Below, in pieces: positions 1 to 8,544 of a stretch of DNA of 22,950 bases. The stretch's first letter is position 1; each line of letters begins with the position of its first letter. This stretch comes from Byssochlamys sp. IMV 00236 (taxonomy: Eukaryota > Ascomycota > Eurotiomycetes > Eurotiales > Thermoascaceae), in contig MSJH02000707.1 in the NCBI GenBank assembly GCA_001931875.2, positions 1 to 22,950 on the forward strand, written 5' to 3'. The position numbers and the translations under genes were made by a program. The notes beneath the pieces were generated by a model. It saw only the letters and a program-made list of their open reading frames with translations. It was not told where the DNA came from and did no database searches.

Positions 1-136
1 CACAAAAAAAAAAAAAAAAAAAAAAGTCCATATATGGCCGATTACCCGTTTTCTTAAATTAAATATTATTTTCTCTCTCTCTTTTTCTTCTTCTCTCTCT
101 TTTTTACTCTTTAATGTTAAAAACCAGTTCACTGAC
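1..136 (+). promoter_or_regulatory. 5' flank of the CorA transporter gene
   Basis: This is the only upstream sequence available for the first gene. It holds an A-run of about 20 near positions 4-25 and a long pyrimidine tract (TCTCTC and CTTCTTC stretches) at about 71-110, which is the kind of CT-rich leader common in front of fungal genes. The ATG at 137 follows a short A-rich sequence. I see no clear TATA box or factor site. The true promoter may start before the window. Confidence 0.35.
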
Positions 137-1843
137 ATGGAGGAGGAAAATCACCACATGAGATCATACTTGGGATCAACTCATTCCGGTGACTATGTTT
201 TACAAATAGATCCTGAATCAACATCCTCTACACCTCCTCAAAAATTACTGGACCTTCAAACAAGAGATAGTGATGTCGAAGTTTGTTATCCTTATCAAGA
301 TCAATCATCAGATCAACATTCAACCATAGACGTAGATTCACTCAATAACTACTTGAAGGACCCGCCTGAACCTGACAACAACTATCTGGAGAAACATCAA
401 TTGACGGCTAAACTGGATGATCTGCTGGACAGTAATAGTAGCAGCGATAAGATACGTATCGCTAGGAAATATAGTCTCTACGGAGAAAATATACAGGTAA
501 TAAAATAGTATAAATTATATACATGTATTAATAATCCTTTAATATAGGATCCGTATTTGATAGATCAAGCAATGGATAGATGTACTTTTTATTCCGCTGA
601 GCTTGGATCAATCGAAAATAAATCTTTTAGGCAACTTCTAGTCACAAAGCCTCCTGAGGCCATCAATACGGTTGCGGAACTATTGACAAATACGACTAAT
701 TGGTGGTTGGATATATGTGCACCTTCAAATGAAGAAATGAGATCCGTTAGCAAAGTAAATTGAATATATATATGTAGATAAAAGCTCACAATAAATAGAT
801 ATTTCGTATTCATCCACTTACAACTGAGGATATTCAAGCTCAAGAATCAAGAGAAAAATGTGAAATCTTCCAGCATTACATGTTTGTCAGCTTCCGTACG
901 TTCAATCAAGATTTCAATAGTCCAAATTATCTTGATGCAATCAACTTTTATATTATTGTCTTTAGAGATGGCGTCTTGACTGTAAGATAAACTCTTTTTA
1001 TATATATTGCTTTTTATTCATTCCATTTTTTTTAGTTTCATTTCCAAGATTCACCTCACCCTCGAAACGTCCGACGCCGTATTCACCAACTCAAGGATTT
1101 CATCAAAGTTACTCCCGAATGGATCAATTACGCATTGATTGACAATATCACTGATGGATTTGCTCCATTGATTCAACACACCGAACTAGAAGTAGACTCG
1201 ATCGACGATCTTGTTCTCGTCTTGAACGGTTCAGAACAGAATGACATGTTGCGAAGAATCGGAAGTTGTCGAAAGACGGTCATGCAACTCATCCGCTTGC
1301 TTGGACCAAAGGCTGATGTTCTTCGTAGCTTGATCAAGCGTTATGAAGATAAAGCAAAAGAAATGGAATACAACAACATGCGAGCATTAGAACCTAACAA
1401 CACCGGAGTGGATTCTCCACCGGAGCATGATGAAGTGAAGGCTCATCATGACGTTACCCTGTATCTTGGAGATATTCAAGATCATATCATTACTATGCTT
1501 CAAAATGTTAGTCATTATGACTTGATTCTTGGTCGTGCTCATAGAAACTATATTGGTCAGATCACTATAGAACTCTCACAAGCTGGTAATACGACGAACG
1601 AAGTGATCAATCGATTGACATTCTTTGCGACCATCATTGTTCCTCTGGTAAGAAAGCTCTTTCATGTATATGAATGCATCTAATCATTATAAATAGAATC
1701 TTGTCGGTGGTTTATTTGGTATGAACGTTCATGTGCCTGGCCAAAGCGAAAATGACCTTACATGGTTCTTTTGGATTGTGATGGGTATGCTGATCTATGT
1801 TGTAGCCATGATGGCTATTGGCAAACGAACGGGCTTCCTTTAA
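137..1843 (+). CDS. CorA-family magnesium transporter, fungal ALR1/MNR2-like
   Basis: Exons 137-496, 548-754, 799-981, 1036-1647 and 1697-1843 join in frame to 502 aa. The C-terminus carries the CorA signature: a first membrane helix at about residues 444-463 running into GMN (462-464) and the fungal form GMNVHVPGQ, a short loop, a second helix (477-496) and a short basic tail. The middle region (HPLTTEDIQ near the start of exon 3, then the long helical part of exon 4) matches the soluble funnel of CorA proteins. CorA proteins form pentameric Mg2+ channels; the fungal ALR1 type sits in the plasma membrane and MNR2 in the vacuole, and the sequence does not decide between them. The N-terminal acidic, Ser/Asp-rich region (first 120 residues) is shorter than in yeast ALR1. 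All four introns are 44-54 nt with GT-AG ends. Confidence 0.92.
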
Positions 1844-1906
1844 TTTACTACTTAAAACTATATAGACTTTACATATATCCTCCATAATAAACAACCTGGT
1901 TCCTGT

Positions 1907-1908
<2 letters not shown>

Positions 1909-1943
<35 letters not shown>
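1909..1943 (+). repeat. Poly-T run of 35 nt
   Basis: An uninterrupted run of T lies between the stop of the CorA gene (1843) and the start of VPS55 (2043). It could act as a 3' end signal, a nucleosome-free spacer for the VPS55 promoter, or simply be a slippage-prone homopolymer. Its length may be assembly-dependent. Confidence 0.8.
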
Positions 1944-1946
<3 letters not shown>

Positions 1947-2042
1947 AATGATCTTTTATGCTACAGTGTAACACATGACGTTGAATTCGTTGTTTCAAAT
2001 CCCTTTCTCTCTTTCTTTTTCACATTTATAAACACATTGCTA

Positions 2043-2846
2043 ATGATGGCAGGCTTAAGAAGTAAGCTGGGTTGCATAAAGAACATTGATCCCTGAAAAA
2101 GTTATTTTACTGTTACTAATATTCCTTTAGCGTAACTAGAAAAAGATGGAGACATTTCAGTTTATTTGACAATTTCAATATATTTATAGAATCATTGCTC
2201 TAGCATTCGTTCTGGCCGTTGGCTTTCTGTTGGTTATCTTATCTTGCGCTCTTTATTAGTAAGTGTACTTTTTGCTCTGACTTATACAACTTAACTCTTT
2301 TTATGATAGCAACTGGTGGCCTTTATTAGTTGGTACAAAGAACAAAAAATAGGGTACTTTGAAGAGAGAGAGAAAAATAATCCTTTTTTTGAATGTAGTT
2401 GCCACGTATATTCTAGCACCTCTACCGAACGCTATCTGTGGAAAATGTTCAGGTGAAGACGATCTCACTACTGCTTATAATAGGTTTGTCTATAAAGGTG
2501 CTTAGATGAAAAACTAATGATACATGTAGTGGAATGATTGACGCAGGGCATTTTATTACTGGCATGTTTATCGTATCTGGATTCTGTTTACCTCTTGTTC
2601 TTGCTCATGCCGAAGTGGTAAATTAAAAAAAAAAAAAAAAAATAGAGAGAGAGAAAAAAAAGTTAAAACAGATGGCTCAAATAGATCACAGTTCCAGCCA
2701 TGATCATGAGTATTGCTGGAGGAATACTTGTTTATGGAACAAGTAAGATAAGAGGCTTTTTTCCTTGTTGATATGACTAATCTTTTTCACCTGTAGTCAT
2801 TACTTATACTCACTTCTTTTCAAATCAAGGACAAGAATATGATTGA
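2043..2846 (+). CDS. VPS55: Vps55 / OB-RGRP family endosomal sorting membrane protein
   Basis: Exons 2043-2061, 2131-2131 (one nucleotide), 2190-2258, 2310-2332, 2399-2483, 2530-2617, 2685-2742 and 2797-2846 give 130 aa, the normal size for the family (yeast about 140, human LEPROT 131). Vps55 works with Vps68 in late endosome to vacuole traffic. Recognition rests on the first helix GFLLVILSCAL, then NWWPLL, LAPLPNAICGKC, GHFITGMFIVSGFCLPLVLAHAEV and the last helix before the tail SNQGQEYD. Four hydrophobic segments are visible. Two ATGs are adjacent at 2043 and 2046; either may start. The gene is packed with introns. Without the single C at 2131 the total is 392 nt and frame is lost, so the exon at 2131 is inferred (see findings). 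Its stop is 55 bp from the stop of the convergent minus-strand gene. Confidence 0.88.
2062..2189 (+). other. Two introns flanking a putative 1-nt exon in VPS55
   Basis: The proposed first intron is 2062-2130: donor GTAAGC, branch point TACTAAT at about 2114-2120, acceptor CCTTTAG. The proposed second intron is 2132-2189: donor GTAACT, acceptor TTTATAG. Between them lies a single C. Joining A(2061), C(2131) and A(2190) makes ACA (Thr) and restores frame. No single canonical GT-AG intron over this interval restores it: the GT donors available after the ATG leave phase 1, whereas the next exon needs phase 2. A weak GC donor at 2066 would also fit the phase. Confidence 0.55.
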
Positions 2847-2901
2847 TAAAAACAACACTAAGGGGAAATATTTACATTTTTTTAATTGATTAAACATTGT
2901 T

Positions 2902-5759
2902 CTATGAAAACGATGCTACGGATAGACTTTGATATTCACTCAAGGATTTTGGAAATGGCTATATTCACAAAGTCAATATCTTGAACATTTTAACTTTTTT
3001 TGTCTTTACCTGTTGAGGAGATTGAGATAAAAACAACAGATCAACTTCAAAATTCCCGACGACTTTAAGCACATCTTGGTCCTTCTTCTTTTGACGATGA
3101 CGCTCCTTGAATGATCTTGCATACCAAGCATTAAAACAGCTAAAACCAGCCTGATAACGAGCTCGAGTACAAGCCGGGGCCATATGAGCCAAAGCAAATC
3201 GAGCCTGACCAATCGCACCATCTTCCTTGTTGACATAACCCGAGAGAGACTCCTTTTTCTTTTTGCGAGAGGAAAAGAGCCGAGAGAATGGTTTACGTGT
3301 CTTCATGATATAGTCTGGTCGTACATGTAGTGAGAGGGTGATGATCATGTCTGGGTGTGTATCGATCACACACTCATAATCAAACTCGATGTTCTGACTG
3401 AGCACTTCGTACCTGGACATGTATTCAAATCGACCATCACTAACAACGCAGCGGACATACGTTCGGTCCTTGGGAAGCGGCAGAAGGATATCCTGGACAC
3501 TGTTGACATGTAAATAGAGTTTGCCATAGCCAGTAAAGGCGGACGGAATGCTCATTCGACGAACAATACTGGATGACCTTGGCTGCGTCGCGACACGTAT
3601 CGGCTTGGCTGGTTCAAGTTTGGGTAATGGAACTTCTTCCGTTTCTTCTTCACACTCGTATTTTTCATGTTCGAACTTTTCGAACTTTTCAAACTTTTCA
3701 AACTTTTCAAACTTTTCGAATTTGAGGTTGTCGAGCTTGAGATTATCGAATTTGAACTCTTTATATTCGAACTTGAAGTTGTCAAATTTGAACTTTTCAT
3801 ACTGTATCTCTTCTGATTCGACCTTTTCATTTTCGACCTCTTCTGATTCAATCGTTTCATATGGAGCCTCTTCAGATTCCACCTTTTCAGATTCGGTCTT
3901 CAAACTGTCTTGTCTTGCCTTCCTTTCTGCATCTAGTTCGTTCAAATTGAATTCACGGTCCAAGATGGCTGCCCATGAGCTCATGCTCATGCTCCATGCC
4001 GCCTTTTGGCTTCCACTGCGTCGTTTTGTCTCTCGGGGAATTGCTTCGTCCGACATCAAATAATTGCTTGTTAAGATCGTACTTGTCGAAAACTTGGTAT
4101 CTATAGGCGAGATCGTTTTTATCTCGTCGCTCTTTTTGTAGATCGGGGCTGTCAGGATTCTTGCTGCTGTCAGAGCCTTGTATTGAACTCCTTCGTCCTC
4201 ATCATCATCATCGTCATCGTCAGAAGTGGTTGCCAGTGAGTCTTCCTTGTCGAAATCTTTGGTGTTTTCATCTTTGGATTTCTTTTGTGTTTCTTCAATG
4301 ATTATTATACCTGTATCATTTGTGCTATTACGTATAGCATCTTTGTCGCTATCAATGGCCTTTGCATCATTGTTAATGTCATTTTCATCGTTCTTAATGC
4401 CATTTTCATCGTTCTTAATGCCATTTTCATCGTTGTTAATGTCATTTGCATCATTTTTAATGTCACTTGCGTCGTTGTCAATGTTATTTGTTTCATTATC
4501 AATAATATTCGTACTGTTGTCAATAGCATTTGCATCATTATCAATACTATTTATGTCGCTATTCGTATCATTTGCGTCGTTGTCGATGTCATTTGTGTTA
4601 TAATGTATACCGTTTGCGTCGCTATCACTGTTATTTACATCGTTGTCAATATCATTTACATAATTATCAAAGACCTCTATGTCGCTATCAATATCCTTTG
4701 CATAGTTATGCATATCATTTATTGTGTTGTCATGGATATCATCATTTATTATGTTGTCAAGAGTATCATCTGGTGCATCATCATGAACAATCGTAGTAGT
4801 AGTAGTAGTATCATCATTTGTTGTTTTAGTAATAAGGGTAGTAGTATCAATTTTAGGAGTATTGTTTTCTAGGGCATCATTGTCAAAACTACAGCTACTA
4901 TTATTACTGGTTGTTGTCGTACAAGGAGCCTGATTTACTGGTCTCCTTTTAATGGTCGAAACCTTTTCTAATTTTTGATAAAGGGGATTATTTTTGACAG
5001 CTGATTTCTTTGCCAATTGTGCCACCTCCAACTGTCTCTTCTTTTGTTCTGCGACGATCTGTTCTTCTTCGGAGAGCACCTTCATCTGAGTCTCCTTCAC
5101 TCGTCCCTTTCTAAAGTACTGCTGTTCCGATGCCTTTCGGTCAAGACTACTCATGGTGGACGCATCATCTATCAACAGGGCCTTTTGTTTGAGCAACTTG
5201 AACTGATTTGGTGTACTATAGTTTGGACGAACTAATTTTTTCAATTGGACCTGTGGATTGACATCTTGTGGCAAGTAACCCAGATCATTCGGTGTCTGAG
5301 TTGATACACCCTTTTCGAGCAGGATATCTACGATGGATTGATGTCCCAAGAAACAAGCAAGATGGAGAGTTGTATTGTTACATTGACCCCAAGACCTTGT
5401 ATCAAGATCGTAAAGAGTAGATTGCTATAAATAAATTCTTAGTGTGTGTGTTTTTTTTTTGTCCGTCTATTTTTTATAAATAATACCTTTATAAGAAAAC
5501 TAATGAATCGAATATCTCTATGTTTGTAAAAGTAAAGTAGACTGAATTGAACTGCGGCTAAAGGTTGAAATTGAGAGCCAAGATATCCGAGTTCAGAAAG
5601 AGTGTGTTCGAGATGAGCAACATCTTGATCATGTCGAATGGGTGTCCATAATAGCTCAGGTTCCATACAGAGTAATGATTTGGCTTTAATTATGTCTGTA
5701 TTTTCTATTGCTATGATCCAATCTGATAGTAATTGGGATATTTTTGATGAAGAAGACAT
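2902..5759 (-). CDS. Ankyrin-repeat protein with Bud4/anillin-like C2 region
   Basis: Exons (minus strand) 5759-5487, 5424-3010 and 2958-2902 give 914 aa. Residues 1-150 form an ankyrin-like region (NTTLHLACFLGHQSIVDILLEKG). A low-complexity acidic/Asn-rich centre follows: an Asp stretch, 18 heptads at about residues 336-461, Glu/Lys-rich sequence and KFE triplets at about 662-677. From about residue 724 there is a C2-like domain with the hallmark LPLPKDRTYV, then FSRLFSSRKKKKE, a segment with GQARFALAHM, CFNAWYARS, and VGNFEVDLLFL ending PFPKSLSEY. In order and spacing this matches my memory of the C2-like part of fungal Bud4/anillin-type septum proteins, which precedes a PH domain; here the protein stops 12 residues after PKSL. 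Probable role: cortical or septal scaffold. The ankyrin assignment is good; the exact orthology is uncertain. Confidence 0.72.
3670..3723 (-). repeat. 9-bp tandem repeat encoding Lys-Phe-Glu triplets
   Basis: Near-identical 9-bp units encode five consecutive KFE triplets in the anillin-like protein. Looser versions (KFD, KLD, YKEFKFD) continue on the N-terminal side to about 3800. The pattern suggests slippage-type expansion and an alternating charged/aromatic helix or strand. Confidence 0.85.
4315..4692 (-). repeat. 18 tandem 21-bp units (7-residue Asn/Asp repeat)
   Basis: This stretch is exactly 378 bp, 18 units of 21 bp. Each unit encodes a heptad of the general form I-x-N-D-x-N-x (for example IDNDANA, IKNDENG, INNDENG, IDNETNN). 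Ile leads most units, while Asn and Asp fill the rest. The best-conserved units are the middle to C-terminal ones (IKNDENG twice in a row). Because the heptads have one hydrophobic position and many Asn/Asp residues, a coiled coil is unlikely; a solvent-exposed repeat, possibly cation-binding, is more plausible. Confidence 0.9.
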
Positions 5760-6687
5760 GTTTATGATATTTTAAATGCGGAGAGAGAAAGAGAGGAGAG
5801 AGAGAGAGAAGAAGAAGGAAAAGAAAAAAAAAAAAAATAGAAGGAAAGAAAGTAATCATTTCAATGTTACACTTGCCATGTTTGGTAATGGATCACTTTT
5901 GTTGGTTCAAGGTACAGTCTCTCCAGTGCAAAAATTGTCACGTTAGTGCAACAAAAGTTAGCTTGAATTGAGGAGAGAGATGGGGGTGGATAGGAGTGGG
6001 AGCCTTGCACTCGGAGGAAAAAAGATACATAATTGATGGAACAAAGAATTTCTATTTGCACTGTTACTACAAGAATTCTCGAAAAACATCTTCAACTATC
6101 AATTCTAATGGTTCATTAAGGAATCAGGATGCTTATCGTAACATATGATTGCAATGAAATCCGGCTGCGTTCCTGTTGTTCATTTGTTATGAACTTGCTA
6201 CTGTATTTTATAATCCAAAAGAGAGACATTTGATATTTTAAAACATTAAACCTACGGCTCATTCTTGGTAAATGTAAGAGACCAATTCAGTCTGACGCAT
6301 ATATAAAAGATGTATAGAACGAGCCTCGATTGTCTCTCTGTGTATTCTACACATATATTCACACGAAATGAACTGCAGGTCAAATTTTCAATCTGATTTT
6401 TGTAGCCTAGTGTTGAGTTTGAAAACTGTCCCCTTTCAAATGAGCTAAAAAGTTTGCATAATTTTGACATTGGAGCATTATGTAAACGATTCAAGGTTTT
6501 ATTCCAAAAAGCACAAGATATAAACAAGAGGGTTAATAAGTCTGAAAAAAGTTGTTCCATTTTGTTCCAAATCAAAGAAAGGATGCAAGAAAAAGGAGGA
6601 TTACTGTGAACGTGAAAGTTTCTTTACCCAAAAATAAAGGACTATATATATTCTCTCTTTGCCTAAAAAAGGTACACAAAGGGCTTT
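5760..6687. other. Gene-free interval between the ankyrin/anillin gene and UBC12
   Basis: The interval holds the promoter of the ankyrin/anillin gene (purine-rich GAGAGA tracts at 5780-5835 on the plus strand, CT-rich when read in the gene direction) and the 3' flank of UBC12. Short open frames are present on both strands, for example about 46 open codons on + at roughly 5985-6150, but none has a recognisable motif, good start or splice context. I found no RNA gene. It may contain decayed sequence I cannot identify. Confidence 0.5.
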
Positions 6688-7374
6688 TTATTGCAATACA
6701 TAATCATACTGCACTCCATCAAATGAGCCACCCATCATGGCTTTCTTCACATTATTTTCAAAAGATTTTCTATTGGTTTTCAATACTTCGGCAGCAACTA
6801 GAATAAGGGAATAAGCAAGTATAAATAACATCAATAATATATGTATACCTTTGTTCAATGGATCATCCGCGTTAGGTTCAAGGAATAAATACTGTAAGCC
6901 GACAAGAACAGCTTGTAGAGAGAGAACAGGTTTCCAATCTTCACGCAAGATGTTCAAACAGATGTTTCCTTCCAAGTCAATGTTGGGATGATAAATTTTT
7001 TGAATGCAGTGAACCTTGGGTGGTTCATGAGGGTAATTGTTACTAATGTCAAATGTAAATTTGAATATGCCTCCCTTATAGAAGCCTATATAGAATGATG
7101 AATAAGCATGATTATCAAATAATATAGTCTATTACCCTCGTCTGGATGAATAGAAACATTGAATTTAAGAATGTGAGAAGGATCAGGAAAGTCTAACTGA
7201 ATGGTATCTGGAATGTCTAATTCTGCCAAGTCTAAATCATATATCAATATATATTGTTCCTTCTTTAAATATAAAGAAAAAACCTTTTTGTACACGTATT
7301 TGAGCAGCTGTTGTCCTAGGTTTCTTTTTCTCTGCTTCAGCTTCTTTTGATTTCTTTCCCCAAATTGAATACAT
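6688..7374 (-). CDS. UBC12: NEDD8-conjugating E2 enzyme Ubc12
   Basis: Exons (minus) 7374-7284, 7231-7136, 7085-6849 and 6797-6688 join to 177 aa (human UBE2M 183). The enzyme takes activated NEDD8/Rub1 from the Uba3-Ula1 E1 and passes it to cullins. The E2 core is complete: [16 protein letters not shown] with HPN at 95-97 and catalytic Cys105, then REDWKPVLS and [10 protein letters not shown], followed by the C-terminal helices. The N-terminal extension MYSIWGKK is rich in Lys/Glu and, as in the family, carries a bulky residue at position 5 (Trp here, Phe in human) that would dock on the E1. In-frame ATGs further upstream exist, but the conserved short N-terminus and CCAAT boxes at 7427-7460 favour 7374. 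The first intron has an atypical GTTTTT donor, though the frame and family sequence ([13 protein letters not shown]) support it. Confidence 0.95.
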
Positions 7375-7744
7375 GTTACGACTGAAGAAAAAGAATTCAT
7401 GGCAAACATTACAGTTTAGATATACCATTGGCCAATCAAATTCTTTCCATTTTAGCCAATAGCATAAAAGCAACTACTCACCTCCGCCACAATGTCTGGG
7501 CCTTAAAGGTTAAGTCGGATAAAGATTTGGTACGACTGAAAAGTAAACCAATCAATGTGATGCATTGGTTTATTCTCATTTGGGCTGTCATCCTTAGTCA
7601 TTTGATATGATGATATTATTATTTATTAAGTAAAAGAAAAAGAAAAAAGGAAAGAAAAGAAAGTATTTACATACAGCACAGAAAAAAGAAAAAAATATAT
7701 ATAAAATATATACACACACACACAAAATGTTACAGAAAAAAGGT
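7375..7744. other. Interval between PCL cyclin and UBC12 (UBC12 promoter, cyclin 3' flank)
   Basis: The part near 7375-7470 is the UBC12 promoter, with clustered CCAAT boxes. The part at 7610-7744 is A-rich 3' flank of the cyclin with an (AC)n run at about 7710-7725 and A-rich tracts. A 60-codon open frame on + at 7428-7610 shows no family features and overlaps promoter sites; I regard it as chance. Confidence 0.5.
7427..7460 (-). promoter_or_regulatory. CCAAT-box cluster upstream of UBC12
   Basis: A perfect palindrome ATTGGCCAAT (7427-7436) gives back-to-back CCAAT boxes, and a third GCCAAT lies at 7455-7460, 53-86 bp before the UBC12 ATG. CCAAT is the site of the HAP/NF-Y complex in fungi. 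Binding here is inferred from sequence only. Confidence 0.5.
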
Positions 7745-8318
7745 CTAGATTTCTTCGATCAAGTCCATCTCCAGAACCTTTCCGTGAATAGCTAAATAAT
7801 CCTTGATAGCTTCAACATTTACAAATAGATTATATTTAATGAGTCCAAGGAAGCTTCTTTCCATCATGTTGATATCTTTTGAGGAATAAGCATAATCTGT
7901 CATCACCACCATCGCTTGACTTGTCAAGCAGGTGCCTGTTTCAGATAGAAATTTGGATGCTGTGAGGATAGCAGCTAAAAATAAGCGATAAGGTGTATCC
8001 ACTTGTCCACATGCATGACTTGGTAAACATGATTTTAATCGTTGAAGATAAATAAGCGAAACTAAGCAGACACAAGGTGATAGCTTTGATCTTTTGAATA
8101 CATTAGCAATGAATTCGTTTAATGGTGGTAATTGTCTATTGTTGTATCGATATTTATTATACATCTTCCGCCGATTATTGTTGTTTATAGGTAATAATGT
8201 TGTCGCTGTATTGGTAGTAAAGGCTATATTTATAAATCATTAATAAATATATTCAATATACTATCTATAACCTACAAAGAAGAGCTTCTGGGCTCTTAGA
8301 TGAAACAGTAGCAAACAT
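7745..8318 (-). CDS. Pho85-type (PCL1/2-like) cyclin
   Basis: Exons (minus) 8318-8276 and 8223-7745 give 173 aa. The cyclin fold of the PHO80/PCL family spans nearly the whole protein: LPPLNEFIANVFKRSKLS, then LVSLIYLQRLKSCLP, TPYRLFLAAILTASKFLSETG and the second part INMMERSFLGLIKYNLFV. Such cyclins activate Pho85-like CDKs in G1 control, polarity or nutrient signalling; which one is not decided by sequence. The intron donor is GTAGGT at 8275; using the GT four bases further would break frame. The protein is short, with almost no N-terminal extension and only a few residues (DLIEEI) at the C-terminus. It lies 226 bp downstream of ISU1 on the same strand, so its promoter must sit in that gap. 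Confidence 0.85.
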
Positions 8319-8362
8319 GGATAATGATTGTAATAAAAAAAGAAAAAAAAAAGAGTGTGAAT

Positions 8363-8509
8363 TTATTTAACTGGGAGTTTTAAAGTTAAGCCAGGTGTCA
8401 ATTTGTAATCTACACCAATCAGATTGAAGGTCTTATCTTTTATAGAAAAAAAGAAAAGAGACAGAGAGAAACAAGTGCAGAAAAAAAAATAAATAAAAAC
8501 TTTATGCAT
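8363..8509 (-). other. Small open frame (48 codons) or alternative last exon of ISU1
   Basis: In the gap between ISU1 and the cyclin the minus strand has an open frame from ATG 8509 to TAA 8363. The first 22 codons come from a T/C-rich tract and read as a hydrophobic Phe-rich segment that looks like an intron polypyrimidine tract. The last part (TFNLIGVDYKLTPGLTLKL then PVK stop) has normal amino-acid composition. If CTATAAAAG acts as an acceptor, the downstream exon would be in frame with exon 2 of ISU1. I recognise no family. Confidence 0.3.
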
Positions 8510-8544
8510 TGATATGATTATTATAATTGGTTATTTTTTTTTTT

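Noticed and set aside
1712..1894. 60-codon minus-strand frame under the last exon of the CorA gene
   Set aside because: Antisense to a well-supported coding exon; no features of its own.
3548..4063. Plus-strand frame of 171 codons rich in Ser/Asn/Phe
   Set aside because: Antisense to the KFE and Glu-rich repeats of the same gene; low-complexity shadow.
4226..4872. Long plus-strand frames (125 and 195 codons) rich in Ile, Val and Ser
   Set aside because: They are antisense shadows of the 21-bp repeat in the ankyrin/anillin gene; the repeat removes stops in several frames. They have no start context, introns or recognisable domain.
5985..6150. About 46 open codons on + (YIIDGTKNFYLHCYYKNSR) resembling a zinc-finger transposon fragment
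   Set aside because: The Trp and Cys/His spacing of FLYWCH or similar fingers is absent; too short to assign.
6252..6806. Open frames of 84-107 codons on both strands between the anillin-like gene and UBC12
   Set aside because: No family motif, no supporting splice structure, and they overlap each other on opposite strands; the right end overlaps the last exon of UBC12.
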